The notes below the pieces were generated by a model. It saw only the letters and a program-made list of their open reading frames with translations, was not told the origin of the DNA and did no database searches. A stretch of 64,000 nucleotides of DNA from Microbulbifer sp. YPW1. GTDB lineage: Bacteria > Pseudomonadota > Gammaproteobacteria > Pseudomonadales > Cellvibrionaceae. The position numbers and the translations under genes were made by a program. Shown here in pieces: positions 44,855 through 55,341 of the stretch. How positions within the stretch are numbered: position 1 is the first letter of the stretch; every line of letters starts with the position of its first letter. The stretch covers positions 3,670,001 through 3,734,000 of the forward strand of contig NZ_CP055157.1 of NCBI RefSeq assembly GCF_013367775.1. The letters are read 5' to 3'.

Positions 44855-45289
44855 TCAGGAGTTTACAACTTCCACGCTCAGTGAAATCTCGGAATTCAGG
44901 GAGTTGGTCACCAGGCAGCTTTCCTCGGATTTCTCCAGCAGCTTGTGCGCCTTTTCCATATCTGTGCCTTCGGGCACTTCCAGTCGGGCGTTGATGGTAA
45001 ACGCCGTGAAGCAAGTCTTGCGGCCGTCCTTGTCCAGGGTTCCTTTGGCATTGCATTCGAGTGTATTCCACTCCAGTTTGGAGTGCTTGGCGATGGCGCG
45101 AAAGGTCAAGATGAAGCAGTCCGCTACCGCCGCCACCAGCAAATCCTCAGGGGACCAGCGGTCTCCGGGCCCATCGAACTGAACCGGTGCCGCTGAGGCA
45201 ATGGGATCAACACCTTCCGCGGTAAGCGAGACCTCGCCTTCACTGCCCGCGTTGGCCGTTACTTCATAATGATGGGGAAATGCTTCCAT
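44855..45289 (-). CDS. OsmC-family peroxiredoxin-like protein
   Basis: 144 residues from the ATG at 45289, which has GGAGAACC just before it; a longer frame to 45451 has no site. OsmC/Ohr fold: 'GDRWSPEDLLVAAVADCFILTFRAIA' carries the first redox Cys, and 'LEKSEESCLVTNSL' the second. Reduces organic hydroperoxides with two cysteines in the cytoplasm. Stands alone, divergent from the poly-Ser lipoprotein. Confidence 0.85.
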   Translation of the reverse strand: MEAFPHHYEVTANAGSEGEVSLTAEGVDPIASAAPVQFDGPGDRWSPEDLLVAAVADCFILTFRAIAKHSKLEWNTLECNAKGTLDKDGRKTCFTAFTINARLEVPEGTDMEKAHKLLEKSEESCLVTNSLNSEISLSVEVVNS

Positions 45290-45510
45290 AGGTTCTCCAG
45301 ATACACAGTCATTCGACTTTTTGAGGGTAAGCTCAGACCCGCCCACTCGCCACTGCGCTTGTGTCGAAAATTTAACCGGCTTGCCATCACTTACCATAAC
45401 AAAGTGCATCCCCAATTTGAGGGATGCGCCGCCAGAGCGGTTCGGGCTCAATGTTGGATTGGAGTAAGACTTCCCAATTGACGTTCCAACGGTAGAAAGA
45501 GCAATTTTTC

Positions 45511-47358
45511 ATGGCACATCCTCTCAAGAAAACCCTGTCGGTAGTCACTGCGGCATTGCTGTTTGGCTCCCTGGCCGCTTGTGGCGGTGGTGGCAGCAGT
45601 AGCGGCGGCGATAGTGGCAGTAGCAGTAGTAGCAGTAGTAGTAGCAGTAGTAGTAGCAGTAGCAGTAGTAGCAGTAGCAGTAGTAGTAGCAGTAGTAGTA
45701 GCAGTAGTAGCAGTAGTAGCGGTGGAAGTAGTAGTAGCAGCGGTGGAAGCAGTAGTAGCAGTGGTGGCAGTGAAGCACCGCCCACGGAAACCGGTGTATT
45801 GATCGATAGTCTGGTGGTGAATATTGGCTATCGCACTTTGGATAGCGAAGGCAACATTACCCATGAAGGCGTTACCAATGCGAGTGGCGAATATGGCTAC
45901 GAGCCGGGCGACAGCGTTATTTTCTTCATCGGTGACCTGGAGTTTCCGGCAGTTGCGGCCTCTGACGTTATTACCCCACTGGATATCGCTGGCACCACCG
46001 ACACCTCGGATAACTCTGTCATTAATATGAGTCGCTTGCTGCAGACTCTCGATACCGATGGCGATGCGAGCAACGGAATTACGATTAGCGATGCTGCGGT
46101 GGGCAGTCAAGATCCGGCGATGGATGCGGAGGCGTTCTTTGCCCAATCGCCCGAAGCCTTTGCGGCTTCTGCGGTGGTACAGACCCTGATTGAAAATGGT
46201 GGCCAGGATTCGCCGGTTACGGAGCTGATCGGTGCTGATGTCGCTCAGGCTCACCTGGAGAGCACGCTGGAAACTGAAGAGCTCGGCTATACCAACGAGA
46301 CTTCAGTAACGGGTGGCTGGGTACTGGATACCAGTACTGAAACCGGCAACGGTGCCGAGCACTTCATCTTCCTGGCGTTCGACGAGGCCAGTGGCAATTA
46401 CATCCATGTTGAGGAAAAGGAGCTTGAGGCTGAGTCGGAAGAGGGCCTTGAGTGGGGTGCCTACAGTATCAATGCCGACAAGGTCCTGAAAGTAACGGCG
46501 AATTTCAGCGACGAGAACGGCGATATCGGCCTGCACAACCCGGCGGATGGAGACTTCAACCAGGCGGACGGTGAGTACCTGACCTTCAGTGTTGCCGGCA
46601 ACGGCGCTGATCTGGACGTATACGAAACGGACGCCCAGAACGGTGAAGCAGTTCTGGTGGAAAACATCCCCGCCTCCCGCGTGGTGGCCAATGGGCTGCA
46701 GGGTGTATGGGTCGGCGATGTGGCGAATTCCCAGCTGCACGAGGGTGAACTGCTGGTGCTGGCCTTTATGGCCGATGGCACCTATGTGCAGGCTGAAGAT
46801 GATGGCGTCGAAGTGGGTAGCTATAGCCACGACAGCGACACCGGCGTGTTGACCACTTCCGGTGCAATTGTCGACACCAACGAGTTTGGTTTCTCCGACT
46901 TTGTGGGATCTGCTGACCTGAAACTATTTGTCAGTGGCAACAGCATGACCATGGAGGTTACCGGCGAGGGGGAGATGCAGTTCAATCGCCTTGGTGCAGG
47001 CCCTGTAGGGATTCCGGGTAGCGCTAGCTCCGGCGGTGACACTAGTGACGAAATCCTTATTCACGACATTTGGGATATCGGAACTAATGGGGTTGAAGAG
47101 TACTGCGAGGAAATCCGCTGGGTCACAGAAAACGAGGTCGTCAAGGAATCCAATGCGACAGGCGAGTGGTTGACGGTCATCGAAACGATTGATGGCGAGG
47201 TGTACACCTACGCCGAGGCTGACCCGAGCTTTATTTCTGCCGGCCTGGGTAAATGCCCGGCAAGATTCCAGACTGAGTATCGTTGCGCGGATGACAACTT
47301 CATCACCTACGAAGACAGTGCTGAGGCCTGTACCGCGCTGGGCGGAGAGCTGCTGTAA
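45511..47358 (+). CDS. Poly-serine-linker lipoprotein with two repeated domains
   Basis: 615 residues. Lipobox SLAAC at about 24, then Gly/Ser and an almost pure Ser tract to about residue 90, a linker style typical of Cellvibrio/Saccharophagus/Microbulbifer surface proteins. A first domain ('LIDSLVVNIGYRT', 'THEGVTNASGEYGYEPGD') is shared by many exported proteins of these genera. Two tandem domains of about 110 residues follow (about 265-395 and 396-500), each opening 'GxWV.D' and closing with a lipocalin-like strand set. C-terminal part has four cysteines. Function unknown; likely at the cell surface. Confidence 0.8.
   Translation: MAHPLKKTLSVVTAALLFGSLAACGGGGSSSGGDSGSSSSSSSSSSSSSSSSSSSSSSSSSSSSSSSSSSGGSSSSSGGSSSSSGGSEAPPTETGVLIDSLVVNIGYRTLDSEGNITHEGVTNASGEYGYEPGDSVIFFIGDLEFPAVAASDVITPLDIAGTTDTSDNSVINMSRLLQTLDTDGDASNGITISDAAVGSQDPAMDAEAFFAQSPEAFAASAVVQTLIENGGQDSPVTELIGADVAQAHLESTLETEELGYTNETSVTGGWVLDTSTETGNGAEHFIFLAFDEASGNYIHVEEKELEAESEEGLEWGAYSINADKVLKVTANFSDENGDIGLHNPADGDFNQADGEYLTFSVAGNGADLDVYETDAQNGEAVLVENIPASRVVANGLQGVWVGDVANSQLHEGELLVLAFMADGTYVQAEDDGVEVGSYSHDSDTGVLTTSGAIVDTNEFGFSDFVGSADLKLFVSGNSMTMEVTGEGEMQFNRLGAGPVGIPGSASSGGDTSDEILIHDIWDIGTNGVEEYCEEIRWVTENEVVKESNATGEWLTVIETIDGEVYTYAEADPSFISAGLGKCPARFQTEYRCADDNFITYEDSAEACTALGGELL
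45596..45770 (+). repeat. AGC/AGT poly-serine microsatellite-like tract
   Basis: Mixed AGC and AGT codons, with a few GGC/GGT, encode about 55 Ser and some Gly. Codons are interspersed, not a pure repeat, but repeated AGCAGTAGC and AGTAGCAGT blocks could slip. It creates long shadow frames on the other strand (Leu/Thr-rich) that are not genes. Confidence 0.8.
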
Positions 47359-47381
47359 GGCAGCCTCCCAACCAGCCATGA

Positions 47382-48494
47382 TTACATGGCACCGGACAGC
47401 AGGACGCGAATCACGTCCTGCTGTTTTTTTACGCCCATTTTCTGGTAGATGGATTTCAGTTGGCTGCGCACCGTTTCAATGCTCACCCCGTGATGCTCAC
47501 TGATTTGATTGGGTGATTGCCCGTTGACCAGTGCGGTTGCGACACCTGCTTCTGCAGGTGTCATATCGTAAAGTGAGCGCAGAGCCTCAGCGGGGAGGTT
47601 GAAGGGGGAGTCCGGGTCGTTCAGGTATAGTGCGATACTGCCTGTCGGCTGTGCGTCGTAGACCGAATTGGAATCCAGAGGTGCCAGCATCACGTTCAAT
47701 GCATGTTCGCGGTCAGGGTGGTGAAGGCCGATCGCCTGATTATGGGTTTTTATATTCTGCCGGTCCGCATCGGACAGTTCATTGATCAGTCTGTTCAGGC
47801 GTCGGTTCTCTTCCGGGTAGTGCGCGCGCACGCGACCCTGGCCATCGGTTGCCAGGGCCTGATGATGCGATAACAATGCTTTGGCCACCGGGTTGCAATA
47901 GTTCACCGCGCGATCCGGCCCCACAATGATCAGTCCGGTCATAAACCGGTCCAGCGCCGATAGCAGGGTTTGTTGTCGCGTGCGCAGCCGATGAAATTCC
48001 TTGTGGATGCGTAAGGCGCGCTTAAAGTGCGGGTACAGTTTCTGCAGGATTTCACAGTCGCGGCTGGAAAATGCGTCGGCCTTGAACGACCGGTGCAGGC
48101 CAATACCCACATGCCACTCTTCATCCCTGTAAATGTTCATGCCGGCCAGATAGCCGATATCGTTGGGCTTCAATATCAGCTTGTAGTAGAGCGGGTGATC
48201 TTCGCGGACTTCCGGAGCGTGAATGATCTGGCGGGCCAGTCCGGTGGGCTCGCGCTGCTGTAGCTGGAAGGTGTAGTCGTACTTGGACATTCCAAAACGA
48301 TAGGCCGCACGCACCGTGCGCGGCAATCCATGGGCGCCAATCATGCCGCGAACACGGCCTTCATAGTCATCCATGAAAATCGCTCCCGAGCGCGCGCCCA
48401 GCAGCTGGCAAAGATCGCTAGTCACCTTGTCCCAGTGATTCGGCTTATAAGAGGCCTCGTAGATTTCCCCAACAAAATCCAGCAGCGCTTCCAT
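47382..48494 (-). CDS. LuxR-family transcriptional regulator
   Basis: 370 residues. C-terminal helix-turn-helix (about 305-368): 'MTPAEAGVATALVNGQSPNQISEHHGVSIETVRSQLKSIYQKMGV', the LuxR/NarL signature. The N-terminal 300 residues look like PAS/GAF-type sensory domains ('RFMTGLIIVGPDRAVNYCNPVAKALL' is PAS-like). No signal-specific motif. Convergent with the poly-Ser gene by 23 bp; the last 15 codons overlap that gene's terminator. Confidence 0.85.
   Translation of the reverse strand: MEALLDFVGEIYEASYKPNHWDKVTSDLCQLLGARSGAIFMDDYEGRVRGMIGAHGLPRTVRAAYRFGMSKYDYTFQLQQREPTGLARQIIHAPEVREDHPLYYKLILKPNDIGYLAGMNIYRDEEWHVGIGLHRSFKADAFSSRDCEILQKLYPHFKRALRIHKEFHRLRTRQQTLLSALDRFMTGLIIVGPDRAVNYCNPVAKALLSHHQALATDGQGRVRAHYPEENRRLNRLINELSDADRQNIKTHNQAIGLHHPDREHALNVMLAPLDSNSVYDAQPTGSIALYLNDPDSPFNLPAEALRSLYDMTPAEAGVATALVNGQSPNQISEHHGVSIETVRSQLKSIYQKMGVKKQQDVIRVLLSGAM
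47396..47430 (+). terminator. Strong intrinsic terminator of the poly-Ser gene, inside the luxR-type coding end
   Basis: ACAGCAGGACG (47396-47406), 7-base loop, CGTCCTGCTGT (47414-47424), then T7. A perfect 11-bp stem. It starts 38 bp after the poly-Ser stop. On the minus strand the same bases encode the last residues of the LuxR-type protein (about 'QQDVIRVLLS'). Confidence 0.85.
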
Positions 48495-48787
48495 GAGATA
48501 AATTGCCCCATTTTGCCTGTCTTCTGCCGTCCCGGGCAGGATGAGACAGTACCCCCAAATTGGTCAGCCAGTTCCATGGCCGAGAACCCTCGTGGTGAGA
48601 GGGAAAGCAGCGACAATATAGAGGATCTCACGTCAAAAGAGAATTGTGTCGCATTTTTCGTGTGATTCAGCGCTAAATCGTGTCGGATCAACTGATGTTG
48701 GTTATCTATTTTTATTTGGGGCAGGTTGGGCAGGTTGGTGGTGGTCAGCCAAATAAGCGCGGATATGGTGTGAGGGCGGGCGGCCAA

Positions 48788-49240
48788 TTAGGAATTTGGC
48801 TGATAATGCATCAGTACAATATCTCGCCCCTGTTTCTCGTAAGTATGGAATCGATCCACGATGGCGGAAGGCTGGCCCGTGGGTGCGACTTCGCTAAACC
48901 CGAGGGAAGCATAGAATGGCACCAGATGCCGGTAGGGGAAGGTAAAGGTCTGTGTGTCGTACTTTTCGGCCATGCTCTTCAGCAGCAACCGTGCAACGCC
49001 GCGACCCTGCCAGTCCGGCGCCACGGCAACGCCCGCCAGTAACTGGCTGTCTGTCAGCTGTCGCAGGCATCCGCAGGCGATGATGCTATGCTGCCCATCC
49101 CTGACCACTGCGCAGGGATCGTGTCGCTTCGCCTTACCGCGAAACTTGTACGCACGATAGAATTTGTTGGCCAGTGGCATCTCCGCATCCGAGAGCCACT
49201 GTATTGAGAGAGAATCTGTCCCCAAAGCATCACTTGCCAT
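48788..49240 (-). CDS. GNAT-family N-acetyltransferase
   Basis: 150 residues. Acetyl-CoA motif 'LLAGVAVAPDWQGRGVARLLLKSM' (Q/RxxGxG/A) and 'HLVPFYASLGF' near the end are typical of small GNATs. The longer start at 49240 lies 5 bp from the divergent DTW gene; an ATG at 49180 would leave room for promoters. Substrate unknown. The 293 bp on its downstream side, to 48494, show no gene. Confidence 0.8.
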   Translation of the reverse strand: MASDALGTDSLSIQWLSDAEMPLANKFYRAYKFRGKAKRHDPCAVVRDGQHSIIACGCLRQLTDSQLLAGVAVAPDWQGRGVARLLLKSMAEKYDTQTFTFPYRHLVPFYASLGFSEVAPTGQPSAIVDRFHTYEKQGRDIVLMHYQPNS

Positions 49241-49245
49241 TATCT

Positions 49246-49839
49246 ATGCCGCGCCAAGTTTGTCCTACCTGCCAACGTCCACTCAATGTCTGCTACTGCA
49301 GCGCGCTGGTCCATATTCCCAATCGAATCAGGGTGCTGATCATACAGCACCCTCTGGAGCAGAAGCATCCGTTCAACACCGGGCGCATGGCGCAGCAGTG
49401 CCTGGATAATAGTGAATTGATTGTGGCCGAGCACATGACCGACGACGAGTTGGGGCAGTTGTTAAAGCCCAGTTCGGCGCTGCTCTACCCGTCCCTCGCC
49501 TGGCTGCCGGAAGTGGAGCAGGTGGCCCCGGGCTCAGCACTCGCGGCGTCACTGGAGCAGCTGGTGGTGATCGATGCGAACTGGAAAAAGTCCAAAAAAA
49601 TCCTTCATCTGCACCCGAAGTTGCAGCAGTTACCCCGGGTCAGCTTTGAGGGGGACTTGCGCTCTGGTTATCAAATCCGGCATTCGTCGATGGAAAACAG
49701 CCTGTCGACCATAGAGAGCATCGTGATGGCGATGCAGCAGCTCGAATCGGACCGCGATTTCCAGGCAATGTTGCGGCCATTCGCCAGAATGATTGAGCTT
49801 CAGACCGAGTGTGCAGCGCCTGCTCCCGACAGGGAATGA
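49246..49839 (+). CDS. DTW-domain tRNA-uridine aminocarboxypropyltransferase
   Basis: 197 residues from the ATG at 49246. N-terminal zinc-type cysteines 'CPTCQRPLNVCYCSAL', then 'LIIQHPLEQKHPFNTGRMA', the DTW-like active-site motif 'VVIDANWKKSKKI' (canonical D-x-T/N-W-xKA-x-K) and the 'RHSS...STIES' close. TapT/TuaA enzymes make acp3U in tRNA with SAM. About the usual length (200-230). Confidence 0.85.
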   Translation: MPRQVCPTCQRPLNVCYCSALVHIPNRIRVLIIQHPLEQKHPFNTGRMAQQCLDNSELIVAEHMTDDELGQLLKPSSALLYPSLAWLPEVEQVAPGSALAASLEQLVVIDANWKKSKKILHLHPKLQQLPRVSFEGDLRSGYQIRHSSMENSLSTIESIVMAMQQLESDRDFQAMLRPFARMIELQTECAAPAPDRE

Positions 49840-49909
49840 CTGCGCAGGCTTCAGATCCGGATAGCTTCGGCGGGAGTGCCGCTCTTCTTGTATAGCTAAC
49901 GGTTTCTGA

Positions 49910-49938
49910 TGGGAAATAGCCCGGTTCTTGCCTACAAT
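49910..49938 (+). promoter_or_regulatory. Possible promoter of dbpA
   Basis: TACAAT (49933-49938) with TGGGAA 17 bp upstream as a poor -35. It lies about 33 bp before the GTG start of dbpA. No ribosome site is obvious between. Confidence 0.35.
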
Positions 49939-49970
49939 ACGCCGCTATTTTCCCCAATCGAGCCTATTCT

Positions 49971-51374
49971 GTGACCATTTCCGAAGCCAATCACCCCCGC
50001 GAATTCCAGTCCCTGCCGCTGCAACCGTCCCTCCTCAAGAACCTCGAAGACCTCGGTTACGAGCGCCTGACGGAAATTCAGGCTGCGGCACTGCCGGCGA
50101 TCGTAGATGGCAAGGACGTGATCGGCCAGGCCAAGACCGGCTCGGGCAAGACCGTGGCATTTGGCCTGGGGCTGCTGCACAGGCTGCGGGTAGACCAGTT
50201 CCGGGTGCAGTCGCTGGTACTGTGTCCCACCCGGGAGCTGGCGGACCAGGTGGCGCGGGAGCTGCGCAAGCTGGCGCGGGCGATTCACAACATCAAGATC
50301 CTGACCCTGTGTGGCGGCATGCCCTTCGGGCCGCAGATCGGTTCCCTCAAGCACGGTGCCCATATCGTGGTAGGTACGCCCGGTCGCATCGAAGACCACC
50401 TGCGCAAGGGCAACCTGGACCTGAGCCGTGTGGAAACCCTGGTGCTTGACGAAGCGGACCGCATGCTCGACATGGGCTTTCAGGCAGTACTGGACCAGAT
50501 TCTGGCGGAACTGCCACAGCAGCGGCAGACACTGTTGTTCTCCGCCACTTACCCGAAAACCATCGATGCCCTGGCGACCAGGGTCCTGCGCAATCCGGTG
50601 AAGGTGGAAGTAGCTGCGGCGCATACCCAGAGCTCCATCGAGCAGAATTACTACCGGGTGGAAAACAACGAGGCGCGGCCCGCGGCCCTGTATCAGCTGT
50701 TGGCAAACTACGATGCGTCTTCCGCGCTGGTGTTCTGCAATACCAAGAAAGAAACCGACGAAGCGGCTCAGACCCTGAAGCAAGCCGGCTTTGCCGCGCT
50801 CGCACTGCACGGCGATATGGAGCAGAAGGATCGCGACCGTACCCTGGCACTGTTTGCCAACGGCAGCGCTTCCATCCTTGTGGCAACGGATGTTGCTGCG
50901 CGTGGGCTGGATATTGAAGAATTGCCGGTGGTGGTGAACTACCACCTTTCCCGCGACCCGGAAGTGCACGTGCATCGCGTGGGCCGTACCGGCCGGGCAG
51001 GGCAGAAGGGGGTGGCACTCTCCCTGGTGAGCAAGAAGGAGATCTACAAGCTGGAGCGGCTGGAAGAGCAAATGCAGCAGAAGATTACTCTGCAGGAAGT
51101 ACCGGAACTGCCCCGCGGCTTTGCCCCAACTCGGCCGGTCATGGCGACGCTGCAGATAGACGGCGGCAAAAAGCAGAAAGTGCGCGCGGGCGATGTGGTT
51201 GGTGCTCTCACCGGCGATGGTGGTATCGATGGTAATCAGATCGGCAAGATTCAACTGTTCGATTTTTCTACCTTTGTTGCCGTAGAGCGCCCGGTTGCCA
51301 AAAAAGCCCTGAACAAGCTCGCCAATGGCAAACTGAAAGGCCGCAAGTTCCGCGCTCGCATTGTTGGTGTTTGA
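49971..51374 (+). CDS. dbpA: ATP-dependent RNA helicase DbpA
   Basis: 467 residues from GTG. DEAD-box motifs in order: Q motif 'YERLTEIQAAALP', Walker A AKTGSGKT (54-61), 'PTRELA', 'VLDEADRML', SAT, 'ALVFCNTK', 'ILVATDVAARGLD', 'HRVGRTGRAG'. The C-terminal ~75 residues ('MATLQIDGGKKQKVRAGDVVGALTGDGGI', then 'IGKIQLFDFSTFVAV') are the DbpA RNA-binding domain that recognises 23S rRNA hairpin 92. Acts in large-subunit assembly. Confidence 0.93.
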   Translation: MTISEANHPREFQSLPLQPSLLKNLEDLGYERLTEIQAAALPAIVDGKDVIGQAKTGSGKTVAFGLGLLHRLRVDQFRVQSLVLCPTRELADQVARELRKLARAIHNIKILTLCGGMPFGPQIGSLKHGAHIVVGTPGRIEDHLRKGNLDLSRVETLVLDEADRMLDMGFQAVLDQILAELPQQRQTLLFSATYPKTIDALATRVLRNPVKVEVAAAHTQSSIEQNYYRVENNEARPAALYQLLANYDASSALVFCNTKKETDEAAQTLKQAGFAALALHGDMEQKDRDRTLALFANGSASILVATDVAARGLDIEELPVVVNYHLSRDPEVHVHRVGRTGRAGQKGVALSLVSKKEIYKLERLEEQMQQKITLQEVPELPRGFAPTRPVMATLQIDGGKKQKVRAGDVVGALTGDGGIDGNQIGKIQLFDFSTFVAVERPVAKKALNKLANGKLKGRKFRARIVGV

Positions 51375-51491
51375 TGTATTTGCAGTGCGGGTTTCAATAG
51401 AGCGCAGCTGGTAGTCGTTGCATCGTAGGCAGCGAGAATTGGTTTCAGCCGAGAGGTATAATCCGCCTTTTCTCGACCTACGGAGTGACCT

Positions 51492-53003
51492 GTGAATTTC
51501 CTATCCAAAATTGCACGGATGGCGGCTCCGCTGCTGTTGTGCCCGCTTGTCGCAGCTGCGGATGTCTCACCGGTAGCGCAAAAGACCGCGGACTACGCGG
51601 TGGACAAATACGAAGCGGCAATGACCGACACCCTCGCCGAGCTGGTGCAATTCAAAACCGTGGCGCGGGAAGACATCCCTCTCGAGAAGAACCCGGAGTT
51701 CTCCGACTTCAAGCGCACCCTGTGTGATACCGCCGAGGCACTTGGCCTCGAGTGTGAAGACCACGGCTATGTGGTAATCGTGGCCCTGGGGCAGGGCGAA
51801 GAAAAGATCGGTATCGTCACTCACGGCGATGTGCAGCCGGCCAATCCGGCCAAGTGGCAGAAAAGCCCGTTTGAGCTGGACCGCACCAGCGAGCCGGGCA
51901 AGCTGATTGCCCGCGGCAGTGAGGACGACAAGGGTCCCATTGCCACTGCCCTCTACGCGATGAAGGCCATCAAGGACCAAGGCGTGCCGATGAAGCGGCG
52001 CGTGGAGCTGATTGTTTACCTGGCGGAAGAATCGGACTGGGAGCCCCTAAAGGCGTTCCTGAAAGATTACGATATGCCCGCCTACAACATCACCATCGAC
52101 GCAAGTTACCCGGTGGTGACCGCGGAGAAAGGCTGGAGCGAAGTCCGTGCGACCTTTGCCCAGTCAGCGGTGAAGGACCAGGGCCAGCCCTACCTGAGTG
52201 ATTTCCATGGCGGCTACTTCCGCAGTCAGGTGCCTGACGAGGCCCATGCCAGCATCGTGAATCCAACCCCCGCACTGGAAAAGGCGATCCGCGCCCGCGC
52301 CGCGACGCACCCGAAAGTGAAGTTCGAATTCGCGGATAAAGGCGGTGTACTGGATATCACCGCGCGTGGCGTGGCCACCCACAGCTCCGAGCCGGAACAC
52401 GGCGTCAATGCCATTGCCTTCCTGGCGGATGTGCTGGGCAACTACGATTGGCCGGCCAATGCCGCCGGCGCCACCGTGCGTTATATCAACGACCTGATTG
52501 GCACCGGCATCGTCGCCGAGCAGTTTGGCGATATCGCTTACAGCGATGACTTTATGGGGCCAATGACCGGCGCCCTCACCATGGTGAAGGCCGACGACAA
52601 GGGGCTTACCAGCTACCTCAACCTGCGCCGACCCACCGGCAAGTCCGCGGAGCTACTGGACAAGCAAATCAATAACGCCATCGACAGCTGGCAGAAAGAG
52701 ACGGGTATCCAGATGGCCGACGTGAGCGTGAGCCTGGGCGAGCCCTACCGCGCGGACGATGCACCCCATGTGCAGCCGCTGTTGGAAGTGTTTCGTCACT
52801 TCACCGGTATCGAGGACGCGGGCCCGGTATCCATCGGCGGTTCTACCAACGCCAAGTTGTTGCCCAATGCCGTCAGCTTCGGCCCATCGATGCCTGGCAA
52901 GGCCTACACCGGTCACTCCGAGCACGAATTCATTACCGTCGAGCAGCTGCGCCTGAATCTGGAAATGTATACGGCGATGATGATCGAGATCGCCAATCTG
53001 TAG
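51492..53003 (+). CDS. Exported M20-family dipeptidase
   Basis: 503 residues from GTG, preceded by GGAGTG. Signal peptide ending in VAAA (about 22). M20 metal ligands: 'GIVTHGDVQPA' (HGD), 'ARGSEDDKGPI' (bridging Asp), 'YLAEESDWE' (catalytic Glu-Glu), 'TIDASYPV' and a late 'YTGHSEHEF' His. The inserted lid matches PepV/Xaa-His dipeptidase-type enzymes. Acts on dipeptides in the periplasm. Followed by a strong terminator. Confidence 0.87.
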   Translation: MNFLSKIARMAAPLLLCPLVAAADVSPVAQKTADYAVDKYEAAMTDTLAELVQFKTVAREDIPLEKNPEFSDFKRTLCDTAEALGLECEDHGYVVIVALGQGEEKIGIVTHGDVQPANPAKWQKSPFELDRTSEPGKLIARGSEDDKGPIATALYAMKAIKDQGVPMKRRVELIVYLAEESDWEPLKAFLKDYDMPAYNITIDASYPVVTAEKGWSEVRATFAQSAVKDQGQPYLSDFHGGYFRSQVPDEAHASIVNPTPALEKAIRARAATHPKVKFEFADKGGVLDITARGVATHSSEPEHGVNAIAFLADVLGNYDWPANAAGATVRYINDLIGTGIVAEQFGDIAYSDDFMGPMTGALTMVKADDKGLTSYLNLRRPTGKSAELLDKQINNAIDSWQKETGIQMADVSVSLGEPYRADDAPHVQPLLEVFRHFTGIEDAGPVSIGGSTNAKLLPNAVSFGPSMPGKAYTGHSEHEFITVEQLRLNLEMYTAMMIEIANL

Positions 53004-53032
53004 GTTTGATCGAGGGATTAACCCCGCAGAGT

Positions 53033-53063
53033 AAAAAAGGGACTGAGGTTTCAGTCCCTTTTT
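53033..53063 (+). terminator. Bidirectional intrinsic terminator
   Basis: A6-GGGACTGA-GGTT-TCAGTCCC-T5. Perfect 8-bp stem with A-run before and T-run after, so it can end both the M20 gene (stop 30 bp upstream) and the minus-strand gene at 53141. Confidence 0.9.
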
Positions 53064-53140
53064 CGTTTGAGAGATTTGAAGCTTGAGATGATATAGGCTG
53101 ACAAGCTATATATCGCTTTAATGTAAATTTTAATGCACGT

Positions 53141-54418
<1,278 letters not shown>

Positions 54419-54561
54419 TGTATTCCTCAAAATTAAGTGCCCGAACGCATTCCTCGTATTCGTTGGCAAAATTTATTTGTTCAAACGATGGTCGGCGATG
54501 TCTAGGGAAAATAAGCCTATGTGGTAGGGTGGCATTACTGTGTCTGGTTTTTCGCGATATG

Positions 54562-54597
54562 AAACTGCCCGCTAGTTAATTGGCAGGCAGTTTTTTT
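54562..54597 (+). terminator. Hairpin with T-tract
   Basis: AAACTGCC (54562-54569), 16-base loop, GGCAGTTT (54586-54593), with T7 from 54591. It lies between two minus-strand lipoprotein genes. The T-run is on the plus-strand side, so it may act as a terminator mainly for plus-strand read-through, or as a weak bidirectional one. Confidence 0.45.
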
Positions 54598-54627
54598 GGC
54601 GGGCTTTACAGATTTTTTAAGCCAGAG

Positions 54628-55341
54628 CTAGTTTGCTTCAGTTGCTGTTTTCTTTGAGCTATACAGTAGATCTTCACTATCTACTTTTTGGAGTGAGGTG
54701 TCTGCAGCAGATAGCCCCGATATCGCGCTACATGCGCCGTGATACTCAATCGCTTCAGATATAGCGCGTTGCGCCGAATATTTAATCAGACCTTCGTCTC
54801 GTTCTTTTCTGATATTGGCCAAAATTGCACTGCGTTTCTTTTCGATACCTGACACGATTACATTGACGCTCAATTCATTAAAATATGCTTTATCGTATTC
54901 CGAGTTGATACCCGTCGCGGCAGCGGCGACGCCAGAGAACGCGTTGGCGGTCGCTCCATGGGAGACAATAGCGCCAGCACCAGACATCAGCAGGCTGGTT
55001 CCGCCCCAAAATACGCTGGCTTGGTTCTTTGAAGACATAAGTACGCGCTTGTAGTGGTTGCAGCGTTCGTTGGAAAGCGCGATCAACTCGTCTTGCAGGG
55101 AGTTTCGACGATGCAATTCTTGATCGCTGTCTAATACTGTATCTTCCTGAATTGGCGTGTAGTTCCCGCTGGCATCGAGATACTTGTATTTCTTCAGCAA
55201 CGCCTCTACAGGTTTATCTTCATCGAACAGGCTGCCGGGTCCACTAAGCAGATCCCGGTCTTCTGGCATTGTTTTTTCGCGCAAATAGGTACAGCCGGAA
55301 AGCGTGGTAATCAAAGTAACGATCAATATTTGTTTAAACAT
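54628..55341 (-). CDS. Lipoprotein of unknown function
   Basis: 237 residues; MFKQILIVTLITTLSGC lipoprotein signal (Cys17). Mostly polar and helical with one Gly/Ala-rich hydrophobic stretch (about 110-140: 'FWGGTSLLMSGAGAIVSHGATANAFSGVAAAATG' in parts) that may insert in a membrane. I do not recognise it. It precedes the poly-Gln lipoprotein on the same strand by about 210 bp; both are AT-rich relative to the operon at 55.6 kb and could be related in function. Confidence 0.6.
   Translation of the reverse strand: MFKQILIVTLITTLSGCTYLREKTMPEDRDLLSGPGSLFDEDKPVEALLKKYKYLDASGNYTPIQEDTVLDSDQELHRRNSLQDELIALSNERCNHYKRVLMSSKNQASVFWGGTSLLMSGAGAIVSHGATANAFSGVAAAATGINSEYDKAYFNELSVNVIVSGIEKKRSAILANIRKERDEGLIKYSAQRAISEAIEYHGACSAISGLSAADTSLQKVDSEDLLYSSKKTATEAN

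Noticed and set aside
45448..46254. Thr/Leu-rich frames opposite the poly-Ser tract
   Set aside because: Low-complexity reverse reading of AGC/AGT codons.
49932..51254. 440-codon minus-strand frame over dbpA
   Set aside because: Shadow of the helicase gene; no motif and no ribosome site.
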